Source of the DNA: CAWBOY01 sp963790585
GTDB taxonomy: Bacteria > Planctomycetota > Planctomycetia > Gemmatales > Gemmataceae
DNA: 64,000 nucleotides
Direction of reading: 5' to 3'
Assembly: GCA_963790585.1 (NCBI GenBank)
Contig: CAWBOY010000005.1
Coordinates: 124,001 to 188,000, forward strand
The notes under the pieces were generated by a model. That model worked only from the letters and a program-made list of their open reading frames with translations, was not told the DNA's origin and ran no database searches. The position numbers were made by a program, and so were the translations under genes. Positions 45,670 to 54,794 of the stretch are shown here, one piece after another (positions within the stretch are counted from its first letter, which is position 1; each line of letters opens with the position of its first letter).

Positions 45670-45777
45670 TTAGCCGCAATACCGGTCGTCTTAGCACTGA
45701 GTGGTGCGTGCCATGCTTTGGTACTCCAAAGCATGGCACGCACCACTCAGTGCTAAGACGACCGGTATTGCGGCTAA
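45670..45777. repeat. Perfect 52-base-arm hairpin between convergent genes
   Basis: Left arm 45670-45721 and right arm 45726-45777 are exact reverse complements over 52 bases with a 4-base loop TACT. The arm contains TGAGTGGTGCGTGCCATGC. It lies between the stop of the WD40 gene and the convergent aquaporin stop, with no T run, and would form a 108-base hairpin in both transcripts. Confidence 0.95.
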
Positions 45778-45793
45778 ACAAAATTCACTAAAA

Positions 45794-46595
45794 CTACGAT
45801 ATTACGACAACCTTCTTCGGGGCCTCGAACACAGCGCGATAGAGCAGGCCGGCGACGACCGCGCCCGCGATCGGAGCGGCCCAGAATAACCACACCTGGT
45901 TTATCGGGCCCATGCCCTTATAGAACGCGGCGACTATCACGGCCGGGCCGGTGCTGCGAGCAGGGTTGACGGACAGATTAGTCACGTCGATGCCAATCAA
46001 ATGGATCAACGTCAAGCCAAAGCCGATGGCGATGGGCGCCAAACCGGCGGGAGCGCGCAGAATCGGTTGAGCCAAGAATAATAAACAGGAACATAAACGT
46101 CAGGACGAATTCCGTCAGAGCGCAAGCAAACAGATTATACCCGGCCGGCGACAACGAACCGTAGCCGTTGGTGGCGAAAAAGCCTGCCGACGTATCGACC
46201 ACTTCCGGGTTGGGCATTATGAAACTATTTTTGCCTGTAACGATGTAATAGAGGATCACGGCTCCAAACGTAGCGCCTATTACTTGGGAGATCACATACG
46301 GGATAAATTCGACGATGCTAAACCGACCACCCGCGACCAATCCGGCGGAGACAGCTGGATTGAGATGACAACCGGAAATGTGGCCGATAGCGTAGGCCAT
46401 GGTCAGGACGGTCAGGCCAAAGGCCAGCGATACACCGACGTAGCTAATGCCGATGTTGGCATACGCCGGCGATCCCGTGACCTGCGTGGAGAGTTTGTGA
46501 ACGACGCTGGCGGCGATGACGGCACTGCCGCATCCACCGAAGACCAACCAAAACGTGCCAATTAGCTCGGCCAAACAACGCTTACTCAGATTCAT
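45794..46595 (-). CDS. aqpZ: Aquaporin (AqpZ type), frameshifted near 46057
   Basis: About 266 residues after repair; a six-helix water channel of the inner membrane. The start at 46595 (MNLSKRCLAELIGTFWLVFG) has AGAGGAA upstream. Both NPA boxes are present: SGCHLNPAVSAGL and SVNPARSTGP. The frame changes after LFIILGSTD; one extra base near 46057 explains it, and RAPAGLAPIAIGFGLTLIHL follows. The selectivity-filter features GFGLTLIHL and NPARS fit AqpZ rather than a glycerol facilitator. It converges on the WD40 gene across the 108-base hairpin. Confidence 0.93.
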
Positions 46596-46955
46596 ACCGT
46601 TCCTCTTCTCTAGGAAAAACAAGAACCATCAACACCGCAAGGCGCGCACCGGCGCAGCGCTGTCCCAATGCGCCGTTTTGCGATCCCATACATCGCCACA
46701 AGCGATAGCGGTTTGTGTGAAGTTACGGGAGCGGTGACAGATCGGCGAGACTAGTGCCGTGAAATTTGGCGGAATTAAAGCAACGCATCCACGCCTGACG
46801 GTCGCGCGCAATGCAAGTTGCCGAAGTTAGCGGTCGGGCAGGGCAGCCGTGCTACAAATGCTCGGTTCGCCTTGCTCGCCCTTACCCTTGTTACTACACT
46901 TCCGATTGGCCTTGTGAGCGCGCGGAAGGAACCTACCTGGGCGAGAATACGCAGC
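46596..46955. other. Intergenic region upstream of aqpZ and the XPB gene
   Basis: This 360-base gap between divergent genes holds no supported gene. An open frame upstream of the XPB start (from 46818) is continuous with it but contains a hydrophobic stretch unlike the family and has no ribosome site, so it was not included. No repeat or clear promoter was seen. Confidence 0.4.
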
Positions 46956-48704
46956 ATGTCTTATGACCCAACCAATCCCCTCATCGTTCAGGGCGATAAG
47001 TCGGTCCTGGTCGAGGTGGACAATCCGCTCTACTCCGAAGCGCGCGACGCCCTGGCTCCGTTCGCGGAACTCGAAAAGAGTCCGGAACATATACATACCT
47101 ATCGCCTGACGCCGCTTTCGCTTTGGAACGCCGCGGCGGCCGGCATGAAAGCGGACGACATGATCGATGTCCTCCGCCGTTTCAGCAAGTTTCCGCTGCC
47201 CTCGAATTTGGCGCCCGACATCGGCGAGTTGGTGAGCCGTTATGGTCGAGTGCGACTGGAGCGGCAGACCGACGTCGTTGAGGAAGGCCCGGCCCCGCTC
47301 AAGCTCGTCTGCCCTGACGTGCCGTTGTTGGAGGAACTGGCACGCCAGCCGAAGGTGCGTGACTATCTCGGCAAACGGCTGAACAAAACCAGCTTCGCCA
47401 TCGACCCGGCTTTTCGCGGCGTCCTCAAACAGGCCCTGATCGCGGTAGGATATCCTGCTGAGGATCTCGCGGGATACACCGAAGGCGCATCGTTGCCGAT
47501 CAATCTTCGGGCGATTTGCCGGAGCGGGCTGCCATTCGCCGTGCGTGATTATCAGCGCGAGGCAGCAGATATCTTTTATGCGGGCGGCGATGCTCGCGGC
47601 GGCTCCGGCGTTATCGTCCTACCGTGCGGCGCCGGCAAAACGGTGGTCGGCATCGCGGCCATGGCGTTGATGAATCGGCACACCCTGGTGTTGACCACGG
47701 GCATTACAGCTGTCAAACAGTGGCGCCGCGAGATTCTCGACAAGACCGACTTGCAAGACGAGCAAGTAGCCGAATACACAGGCGAGCAAAAAGACATCGC
47801 CGACGTGACTTTGGCCACCTATCAGATCCTGACCCATCGCAACGACAAGACGGAAGAGTTTCCACACTTTCAGTTGTTCGACAAGCGTGATTGGGGCCTA
47901 ATCGTCTATGACGAGGTTCATCTATTGCCCGCCCCAGTTTTTCGTGTGACGGCGCAGATTCAGGCGCGGCGCCGCCTCGGGCTGACCGCGACGCTGGTGC
48001 GCGAAGATGGCCGCGAGTCCGACGTATTCAGTCTCATTGGCCCAAAGAAATACGATGTGCCGTGGCGCGAGCTCGAATCGCGCGGCTGGATCGCCGAAGC
48101 GACCTGCACCGAAGTCCGCACCGCCTTGCCCGAGCCGTTGCGCATGGAATACGCCGTGGCCGAGTGGCGCAATAAATATCGGCTTGCCAGCGAGAATCCC
48201 GCCAAAGACGATCTCGTTTCGGCCCTTCTCAAACGCTACCGCGATAGCCGGGTCATCGTCATCGGCCAGTATCTCAAGCAGTTGCGGCGCCTGAGCAAGC
48301 GCTTCGATCTACCGCTCATCATGGGTTCCACCGGCAATGCCGAGCGCGAAGATCTCTACAACAAGTTCCGCAAGGGCGAGGTGCGGCACCTAATTCTGTC
48401 CAAGGTCGGCAACTTCGCCCTCGATCTGCCCGATGCGAACGTGTTGATCCAGGTCTCCGGAACGTTCGGCTCGCGCCAGGAAGAGGCGCAGCGCCTCGGC
48501 CGAATCCTTCGCCCCAAGACAGGCGGCGAGGTGGCGCACTTTTACACTCTGGTCACCCGCGATACACGAGAGCAGGACTTCGCCCATCATCGACAGCTGT
48601 TTTTGACCGAGCAAGGTTACAGTTACCTCATCGCGGATGGCGCGGATGTGATATCGGGTGACACGGTGATTTGCGAGGAGAAATCGCTGCAGGTGGCGAA
48701 GTGA
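46956..48704 (+). CDS. XPB/Ssl2-type DNA helicase
   Basis: A 582-residue superfamily 2 helicase resembling bacterial XPB. Start at 46956 (MSYDPTNPLIVQGDKSVLVE). Residues about 45-110 form the XPB N-terminal (Helicase_C_3-like) module: TYRLTPLSLWNAAAAGMKAD and RRFSKFPLPSNL. Helicase motifs: LRDYQ-like VRDYQREAADIF, LPCGAGKTVVGIAAMAL (Walker A), YDEVHLLPAPVF (DEVH), LGLTATLVREDGRESD with the RED motif of XPB, and RLGRILRP (motif VI). Bacterial XPB opens DNA in repair-like reactions. The next two genes probably form one unit with it. Confidence 0.93.
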   Translation: MSYDPTNPLIVQGDKSVLVEVDNPLYSEARDALAPFAELEKSPEHIHTYRLTPLSLWNAAAAGMKADDMIDVLRRFSKFPLPSNLAPDIGELVSRYGRVRLERQTDVVEEGPAPLKLVCPDVPLLEELARQPKVRDYLGKRLNKTSFAIDPAFRGVLKQALIAVGYPAEDLAGYTEGASLPINLRAICRSGLPFAVRDYQREAADIFYAGGDARGGSGVIVLPCGAGKTVVGIAAMALMNRHTLVLTTGITAVKQWRREILDKTDLQDEQVAEYTGEQKDIADVTLATYQILTHRNDKTEEFPHFQLFDKRDWGLIVYDEVHLLPAPVFRVTAQIQARRRLGLTATLVREDGRESDVFSLIGPKKYDVPWRELESRGWIAEATCTEVRTALPEPLRMEYAVAEWRNKYRLASENPAKDDLVSALLKRYRDSRVIVIGQYLKQLRRLSKRFDLPLIMGSTGNAEREDLYNKFRKGEVRHLILSKVGNFALDLPDANVLIQVSGTFGSRQEEAQRLGRILRPKTGGEVAHFYTLVTRDTREQDFAHHRQLFLTEQGYSYLIADGADVISGDTVICEEKSLQVAK

Positions 48705-48745
48705 ATTTGCGGCCGGTTTAGCCGCCGAGATTGGGAAAATAGGAC

Positions 48746-49000
48746 ATGCACAATGATTTCTCTCGCCCCTCCAGCAGTGCTCGGATACCCGTGAAGCTGC
48801 ATCGGCGCGTCTGCCTGGTGCAAACCGAAGACGCGGTGCTGGCTGAGGAGCTGCTCGCGCGAAAGAAGCTGGCCCAGGAGATTGTTGGTCGGCTTACGGA
48901 TCGCGTCCTGCTGATTCGACCGGGCCGCGTCGATGCGGTCATCCAAGAATTGCAAAAGATGGGACACACGCCCCAAGTGCGGCTGAAAGAAGGGGATTGA
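48746..49000 (+). CDS. Small basic protein between XPB and its partner gene
   Basis: An 84-residue protein (MHNDFSRPSSSARIPVKLHR) with a helical, charged centre (LAEELLARKKLAQEIVGRLT) and a C-terminal beta-alpha end (DRVLLIRPGRVDAVIQELQK, then MGHTPQVRL). No signal or membrane segment. It looks like a real small gene by its regular helix pattern and location 42 bases after the XPB stop and 77 bases before the helicase-associated gene, same strand. No family recognised. Could be an accessory factor of the XPB module. Confidence 0.7.
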   Translation: MHNDFSRPSSSARIPVKLHRRVCLVQTEDAVLAEELLARKKLAQEIVGRLTDRVLLIRPGRVDAVIQELQKMGHTPQVRLKEGD

Positions 49001-49076
49001 TTCTGGGGGTAGAGCGTTCCCCCTTCTGGTCGCGCCTAAACTTCGGTACCTCTTTCAAAGTTAACACCCACCCTCA

Positions 49077-51236
49077 ATGACATCGAATGATACGGCTTCA
49101 TGGTTGGATCGATTGCAGCGGACCTTGAGCCGTTATGACGAGGCGCTCCTGCGTCAGGTCGCGGCGAAGCTCGTCAAACCGCGTAATCAATGGCCTGTCG
49201 AAGATCTGATCGAGCGCAGCGTCGAGACCGCGAGCAATCCCGCCGTGCTCGATCGGCGTATCAAGGAGCTGGAATCGGCTAGCCGTTTGATCCTGTCGCT
49301 CATCGGTCATTCGCGGCAGACGCGTTGGCAGCTTGGCAACCTGGTCGAGCTTGCTGTCGCTCTTGGAAACCCGGATGGGTTACCGCCGGTCCTCGCGTTG
49401 CTCGAAGAAGGTCTCCTTTATCCGCTTTTGCCGGACGACAATAGCCGCATCAAGAGCTTCGAGCAGTGGGTGGCTACGACGGCGGCACAAGGTCCCACCG
49501 TTTTCACATTGCCCATCATCGCCTCACGGGCGCTCGGTCAGGACTTTGGCCTACCGGATCTCACCTACGTTCCTGATGGCGACGAGGATGCCAAAGCGAC
49601 CTCGGCATTGCGAATGCGCGGCCTGGCTGCGCAAGAAGCGGATGGCCTCGAATGGCTGTTGCGTCTCTCCGTTCTTTGGCAGCAAACCTTTGCCGCTCCG
49701 CTACGCCGCACGATGCAGGGTGGATTCTTCAAGCGCGACGCGGACCGGATCGCGCAGGACCCGATTCTCAATAGCCCGCCCGCGGATCAAATCGCGGAGG
49801 TTCCCGATCTCGGCTTCCTGATCGCCGCCTGGGCGGAGCTGCAAGGGATCTTAATTGGCGAAGAAGCAGAGTTGCGCGTTGGGCCGTTGCCGACTACATG
49901 GGAAGCGGGTTTGGGGCCCGCGCTCGAATCGCTTTGGGCCGACCTGTTTCAGCTGCGCATGTGGAATCCGCTCGACGGCTGGCGCGGAGGACAGGAAAAC
50001 GCCGGGAATCCATTTCCTTCCGCTTACTTGCTGGCGTTCTTACTTCTCGGCAAACTGCCGCCCGATGCGTCGGCGCAGGCCACTGATCTTGAAATCTGGC
50101 TTCTCGAGCAGCATCCCTACTGGTCGAGCGAAGGGCTCAGGCCTTCGCGGCAAAAGCCTTGGTTAGAAACGTTTTTGCTCGGAGTGGCCTATCCTTTGCG
50201 GGTCGTTCAAGCGGCACGCGATGGGGAAAATTGGCTGATTCGATTGTCGCCGACGGGCCGATGGCTGCTCGGGCTGAGCGACGTTCCACCGGCGGAGACG
50301 GCCTACGCGCGGACGCTGCTGGTCCAGCCGAATTTGGAAATCCTGGCCTATCGTCAGGGGCTGAGCGCCAGTCTCATCGCGCGGCTCAGCACCTTTGCAG
50401 ACTGGAAGGCGCTGGGCGCCGCTTGCACGCTTCAATTAGGGCCCGAGACGGTCTATCGCGGTCTCGAATCGGGTCAAAGCTTCGACGGACTCTGTCGCTG
50501 TCTCGAACAGCACGGTACGCGGACCATCCCTCCGGCAGTGCTAGAAGCCTTGCGAACATGGGCCAACAAGCGCGATCGGATTACCGTCTATCCCGCGGCG
50601 ATGTTGCTAGAATTCCTCACCCCGGCCGATCTGAACGAGGCGTTGTCGCGCGGCGTGCCGATCGCTCGGCTCTCCGATACTCTGGCCGTCGCCGCCGGCG
50701 AGGGAGCCATCGAGTTTCGGCATTTCCGGCTCAGCGGCACACGCGACTATGGCTTGCAACCCGAGCGATGTGTCACGGTCGAATCCGATGGCGTGACGCT
50801 GACGGTCGATTTGACACGCTCCGACTTGTTGCTCGAAACCGAATTGCCAGGCTTTGCGGAGCCGTTGCCCGGCACACCGCAAAATGGTCGGCGCCAATAT
50901 CGGCTGACCCCGGCTTCCTTGGCCGGGGCGCGCGAGTCCGGTTGGCAGTTGACGACGCTGGAAAAATGGTTTGAACAGCGCTGTGGTCAATTCTTGCCGG
51001 CGCCGGTGCGGCTCTTACTAACAGGCGCGCAAATGCCGCCGCCGGTCCTCAAACGGCATCTGGTGCTGCACGTCGATGCCGAGGAATCCGCCGATGGCAT
51101 CGTCACCTGGCCGGAGACAGCTTCGTTGATCGCCGAGCGACTCGGGCCGACCGCGCTCGCGGTTACAGAGGAAAATCTGCCTTTGCTGCGCGAAAGGCTG
51201 GCCCTCGCGGGGATTCGGATCGATGAGCATGTATGA
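49077..51236 (+). CDS. Helicase-associated protein with XPB N-terminal-like (Helicase_C_3) domain
   Basis: A 719-residue protein. The first 120 residues are helical (RLQRTLSRYDEALLRQVAAK). At about residues 415-510 there is a module like Helicase_C_3: LLVQPNLEILAYRQGLSASL, ACTLQLGPETVYRGLESGQS and CLEQHGTRTIPPAVLEALRT. The same pattern is at the N-terminus of the XPB gene two genes upstream. The last part (LKRHLVLHVDAEESADGIVT) may be a further small domain. Actinobacteria encode a comparable large helicase-associated protein next to XPB, so a functional pair is a fair inference. No nuclease motif of the archaeal Bax1 type was seen. Confidence 0.82.
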   Translation: MTSNDTASWLDRLQRTLSRYDEALLRQVAAKLVKPRNQWPVEDLIERSVETASNPAVLDRRIKELESASRLILSLIGHSRQTRWQLGNLVELAVALGNPDGLPPVLALLEEGLLYPLLPDDNSRIKSFEQWVATTAAQGPTVFTLPIIASRALGQDFGLPDLTYVPDGDEDAKATSALRMRGLAAQEADGLEWLLRLSVLWQQTFAAPLRRTMQGGFFKRDADRIAQDPILNSPPADQIAEVPDLGFLIAAWAELQGILIGEEAELRVGPLPTTWEAGLGPALESLWADLFQLRMWNPLDGWRGGQENAGNPFPSAYLLAFLLLGKLPPDASAQATDLEIWLLEQHPYWSSEGLRPSRQKPWLETFLLGVAYPLRVVQAARDGENWLIRLSPTGRWLLGLSDVPPAETAYARTLLVQPNLEILAYRQGLSASLIARLSTFADWKALGAACTLQLGPETVYRGLESGQSFDGLCRCLEQHGTRTIPPAVLEALRTWANKRDRITVYPAAMLLEFLTPADLNEALSRGVPIARLSDTLAVAAGEGAIEFRHFRLSGTRDYGLQPERCVTVESDGVTLTVDLTRSDLLLETELPGFAEPLPGTPQNGRRQYRLTPASLAGARESGWQLTTLEKWFEQRCGQFLPAPVRLLLTGAQMPPPVLKRHLVLHVDAEESADGIVTWPETASLIAERLGPTALAVTEENLPLLRERLALAGIRIDEHV

Positions 51237-51273
51237 TACCAACGGTGGTGGTGGCGGGCCGTTATGGATTGAC

Positions 51274-51368
51274 TAACCGCTCTCCCTCTAGGAGAGCGGT
51301 TGGGGTGAGGGCTTAATTCTTTTCAAGCATTGCCCCCGCCACCGACCCCTCTCCCAGAGGGAGAGGGG
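51274..51368. repeat. Two hairpins, CTCTCCC type repeat
   Basis: 51274-51300 (AACCGCTCTCCCTC, then its complement GAGAGCGGTT) and 51346-51368 (CCCCTCTCCC AGA GGGAGAGGGG) are two hairpins with related stems in the 162-base gap after the helicase-associated gene. The first may act as terminator, although it lacks a T run. Confidence 0.75.
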
Positions 51369-51398
51369 AAAAATTAACTGATCTTTGAATGGTGAATC

Positions 51399-52409
51399 AT
51401 GGTCATGACCGTCCTCGTGACCGGTGGTGGCGGGTTTCTCGGCAGTGCGATCGTGCGACGCCTCGCGGCGCGCGGCGATGAGGTACGCAGTCTATCGCGT
51501 TCGCGGTATCCCGAATTGAAATTGTTGAAGGTCGAGCAGATCCAGGGCGACATCGTCGACGAGAATATCGTCGCCCATGCGGCCGAGGGCTGCGATCTTG
51601 TCTTTCATGTCGCGGCCAAGGCCGGTCTGGGCGGGCGTTATTCCGATTACGAACCGATTAACGTGACCGGAACCAAGAACGTCCTCGAAGCCTGCCGTCA
51701 GCACAAGGTGCCGCGTCTTGTCTACACGAGTTCGCCGAGCGTGGTTTTTGATGGTCGGGACATGGAAGGCGTCAACGAATCGGTGCCCTATCCACCGCGA
51801 CACGATGCCGCCTATCCGCAAAGCAAAATGGTCGCGGAAAAGATGGTCCGAGCTGCCAATTCGCCCACACTTGCGACCGTCGCGCTGCGGCCTCACCTGA
51901 TTTGGGGACCGGGTGACAATCACCTTGTGCCGCGCATCGTCGAACGCGGCCGCGCCGGCAAACTGCGACGGATAGGCACCAAGGTCAAGCTGATTGATAG
52001 TACCTACATCGACAACGCCGCGGACGCCCACATCCGCGCCGGCGATCGGCTCAACGCCAAATCGCCTCTCGCCGGCAAGGCCTATTTCATCAGCAACGGC
52101 GAACCCATGCCGATCTGGGACCTGATCAACGGCATCCTCGCCGCGGCCGACGAGAAACCGGTCATGAAAGTTACTTCCGTCGCGATGGCTTACGCAGCCG
52201 GATGGTTCTTTGAAAAGTATTACGGCCTTCTCGGCAAAACCGACGACCCGCCGATGACACGGTTTTTGGCCAGTGAGCTATCGACCGCGCACTGGTTTGA
52301 TATCGGTGCGGCGCAACGTGACTTCGCTTATAAGCCAAGTGTCACGATCGACCAGGGGTTGAGGAAATTGACGACGGTGTTCGCGGCGGCAGCGGTGAAT
52401 GAGAGGTAG
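51399..52409 (+). CDS. NAD-dependent epimerase/dehydratase (3-beta-HSD/OleD-like)
   Basis: A 336-residue extended short-chain dehydrogenase. The N-terminal nucleotide motif is VLVTGGGGFLGSAIVRRLAA (TGxxGxxG). DLVFHVAAKAGLGG, the strand with LVYTSSPSVVFDGRD (Ser) and the YPQSK catalytic pair follow, then ALRPHLIWGPGDNHLVPRI and the FTYIDN-like STYIDNAADAHIRA. The STIDN-type end and overall pattern fit the 3-beta-hydroxysteroid dehydrogenase/OleD-like group, which in some planctomycetes acts in long-chain olefin synthesis. No oleA, oleB or oleC gene is near, so that role is not assigned. Confidence 0.9.
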   Translation: MVMTVLVTGGGGFLGSAIVRRLAARGDEVRSLSRSRYPELKLLKVEQIQGDIVDENIVAHAAEGCDLVFHVAAKAGLGGRYSDYEPINVTGTKNVLEACRQHKVPRLVYTSSPSVVFDGRDMEGVNESVPYPPRHDAAYPQSKMVAEKMVRAANSPTLATVALRPHLIWGPGDNHLVPRIVERGRAGKLRRIGTKVKLIDSTYIDNAADAHIRAGDRLNAKSPLAGKAYFISNGEPMPIWDLINGILAAADEKPVMKVTSVAMAYAAGWFFEKYYGLLGKTDDPPMTRFLASELSTAHWFDIGAAQRDFAYKPSVTIDQGLRKLTTVFAAAAVNER

Positions 52410-52641
52410 CTACCTTGAGCGAGTCGAGATGCGTGATTCATACTCTCCGAAGACGCTAGGCAGTTGTAAGTTTTTCTTGGAATAGTCGTGGGAAGTGGTT
52501 GAAGGTTAAGGCACGTCCAGTTTTCGGAAAAACCCAACTGTTCAGTAATAATCCCGCTTGCGTCGTTTTCGCTCATCTGTTATCGCGTCACCGCATTTCG
52601 GTGGGATCGGAGTCCAGAATCTGTGCAAGGAGTGCCCCGTC

Positions 52642-53163
52642 ATGAATCAGGCTGATGAGTATGGTCCTCCCACTGTGCCGGCGCCGACCTCTCAGTCCTG
52701 GTTCGGAGCCGGCGGAAAACGAGGCGCGATCATATGGGGTATCGTCAGCACGCTCTTAAGCGCGTTCGGCTTGATCGGCCTAGCCTTGTTCGAGCAATAT
52801 AACGGGGCGTTGTCGGAGCTCCGCACCGACCTGAAGCATTTCAATGACACGTGCAGCGAATACGTCAAAAAGGACAAGCTGCAAAAGTGTTGGGATATGG
52901 TAAAAGATTGCTCCAAGGAAATAATCGCATCGAACGCGACACGCGATCGTTTTGAACGAGAACTGCAACATAGCGAACGCGCGCGCGAGGAATCGGTCAA
53001 GGAGATTCAGCGCTTGCGTGAACGGCTTGCCTTTCTAGAAGGATTAAAAACGGCGAGGCCTAGCCCCGGAATCATTACAGCGACCTATGAATCCGAACAG
53101 GACCAGGAAATGAGTCAAAAGAGACCGGGCGCTCGGCCAATGACGAATGCCTCCGAGAAGTAA
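52642..53163 (+). CDS. Membrane-anchored coiled-coil protein
   Basis: A 173-residue protein starting at the ATG at 52642 behind AAGGAG. After 30 polar, Pro-rich residues comes one membrane segment (GAIIWGIVSTLLSAFGLIGL) and then a long heptad-rich helix (KHFNDTCSEYVKKDKLQKCW, then EELQHSERAREESVKEIQRL type sequence). The C-terminal 30 residues are polar. No family recognised. The IS630 copy 2 lies 36 bases downstream and did not break it. Likely a type-I anchored inner-membrane protein of unknown role. Confidence 0.65.
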   Translation: MNQADEYGPPTVPAPTSQSWFGAGGKRGAIIWGIVSTLLSAFGLIGLALFEQYNGALSELRTDLKHFNDTCSEYVKKDKLQKCWDMVKDCSKEIIASNATRDRFERELQHSERAREESVKEIQRLRERLAFLEGLKTARPSPGIITATYESEQDQEMSQKRPGARPMTNASEK

Positions 53164-53199
53164 GGGCGAGGAAACCCGATCCGCCCCACCTTCGGCTTA

Positions 53200-54347
53200 T
53201 TACCCCGGCACGAAATTAGATCAACCTAATTCCATTGGAGCGGCATATTGGGTCTGCGGATGAAGGAAATAACTCATAACATGTCGAGGCATCCCGCTCA
53301 ACTTCCTCATGAATCCGAACAACCGCTCTTGCAACGTCGGCTTGTCCGGCGGCAGGCCAGCCTTGTTGATGTTCCCCTTCATGTCATTGTTCAAATATTC
53401 CACCGGATTGAGTTCCGGCGAATACGTCGGCAGGTAAAACAACTCGATCTGCTCCTGACGCGCCTCTACCCAGGACTGTACCTCCGCCTTGGTGTGGGAG
53501 CCCAACTGGTCCACGATCAACAGAATCTTCCGCTTCGCCCCACTGATCAAGAGAGTCAAGAACTGGAGAAAGACTTCCGCCGTGAACGACCCCTTGTACG
53601 TCATAAAACGCACCGTGCCCTCATTGCTGATCGCCGAGATCTGATTGACCCGCAGATGTGGTTGCGGCACCTCCATGGTGGCACGCTCGCCCCGGCGGGC
53701 ATAACCCGAACCGGGATGGTGGTCGGCCTGCACGCCAACCTCATCCGCCCACAAAATCTCCGCGTTGTCTCGTTGGGCTTGGGCCTCAATGGCCGGATAG
53801 GTATCCTGCAACCACTGTTCGACTTCATCGGGATCTTGGTGACGCGACTTGCGGGCGGGCTTTTTGGAGGTGTAGCCCCAGCGTTGGAGATACTTGCCCA
53901 CGGTGCGTAGGGCCAGTTCGATGCCGAGATCTCTTCGGATGAGGTCGGCGACGGCTTGGCGTGTCCACAGGGCGTGTTTCAGGCCCACTTGCTGGGGCGA
54001 GAAGTAGTCGATCTGGTCGCGAATGGTTTGAGCTTGGGCCTCGGAGAGCATACGGCCCGAGCCCAAAGGCCGGCCGGTGCGCCCGCCGGGCAGGGCGTCC
54101 AAGCCTTCGGCGTAATAGGCGGTATTCCAGCGGGAGATGGTTTCGCGGCGGACGCCGAGGAGTTCGGCGAGATCGGTTTCGGAATAGCCAAGCTCCAAGC
54201 CATGCAAGGCACGCAAACGCAAGGTCTCCAACGAATCGTCCGAGAGATGGCGGGCATCGGGAAGAGTAATAGACATAGTAACACCTCGAAGCTCGGGCTG
54301 AGGTACTTGTAATTCTAGATTAGTGAGCAACTACCGTGCCAGGGTAA
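53200..54347 (-). mobile_element. IS630-type insertion sequence copy 2 (intact)
   Basis: A complete 1148-base copy, inverted relative to copy 1. Ends TTACCCCGGCACG at 53200 and CGTGCCAGGGTAA at 54347 lie between TA dinucleotides (53198-53199 and 54348-54349). It matches copy 1 nearly perfectly; the only base difference noted is a silent one in a Leu codon near the transposase start. It shows the undisturbed 10-base site into which the ISAs1-type element jumped in copy 1. Confidence 0.95.
53221..54276 (-). CDS. IS630 family transposase (intact)
   Basis: A 351-residue Tc1/mariner-related transposase. The start at 54276 (MSITLPDARHLSDDSLETLR) is chosen over the longer frame from 54330 inside the terminal repeat. 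N-terminal helix-turn-helix YSETDLAELLGVRRETISRW, then a second winged helix region, and the DDE catalytic core: Asp in ILWADEVGVQADHHPG, Asp in LLIVDQLGSHTKAEV, and Glu in PTYSPELNPVEYLNNDMKG. Ends HPQTQYAAPMELG. One intact frame with perfect ends, so probably active or active until recently. Confidence 0.95.
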   Translation of the reverse strand: MSITLPDARHLSDDSLETLRLRALHGLELGYSETDLAELLGVRRETISRWNTAYYAEGLDALPGGRTGRPLGSGRMLSEAQAQTIRDQIDYFSPQQVGLKHALWTRQAVADLIRRDLGIELALRTVGKYLQRWGYTSKKPARKSRHQDPDEVEQWLQDTYPAIEAQAQRDNAEILWADEVGVQADHHPGSGYARRGERATMEVPQPHLRVNQISAISNEGTVRFMTYKGSFTAEVFLQFLTLLISGAKRKILLIVDQLGSHTKAEVQSWVEARQEQIELFYLPTYSPELNPVEYLNNDMKGNINKAGLPPDKPTLQERLFGFMRKLSGMPRHVMSYFLHPQTQYAAPMELG

Positions 54348-54455
54348 TAGGCATCGTGGATGCCTTACAACTAGCCCGACACACCCGCCTATTTATCCTA
54401 CTCCATTAGGGGCTGGCGGCCGCCGCGCGCCGTCATCTCCACATCTTCCCTTCAT

Positions 54456-54665
54456 CTACGTAATTATCCGACCCCCGACCTGACTGCCGCAAGCACCAGC
54501 CTTTTCGACATCACAAACGGATGCAACTCCCGCAAAAATAATACTCTCACTCTCGCGCTTTGTCCGCGGCAAGAACACTATCGCCTCCTGAATCTCCGGC
54601 GGATGGTTCACAAGATTCAAATCTCGGGCGATTCGTGCCCTCGTCGCCTGACCCAGCGTTCGCAT
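54456..54665 (-). pseudogene. Remnant of a recombinase-associated helix-turn-helix protein
   Basis: A 69-codon frame with LGQATRARIARDLNLVNHPP and EIQEAIVFLPRT. This resembles the helix-turn-helix stretch found in proteins encoded beside serine recombinases in planctomycetes and proteobacteria (pattern LGHVTRARITQILNLLxLAPDIQExxLFLP). Only this short piece remains; the part before and after is lost, and the frame's last third is without similarity. It lies between IS630 copy 2 and the next gene, a typical location for decayed mobile DNA. Confidence 0.45.
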
Positions 54666-54794
54666 CTACTAAATGCTGATCGCATCGCCGCAGACGATTC
54701 ACGAGAATGCTTAATGTTCCCTTTAGGTCCAGCCACGTATGTTGTTTTCTATGCTCCCATCAGCGCCTCTGAATTCGCATTGAGGAAATGACAT

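Noticed and set aside
51399..52409. Naming the epimerase as oleD
   Set aside because: The pattern fits, but no oleA, oleB or oleC gene is nearby, so the symbol was not assigned.
53248..53910. 220-codon frame opposite the IS630 transposase
   Set aside because: It occurs in the same form in both IS630 copies because the DNA is the same; the transposase frame has the DDE motifs.
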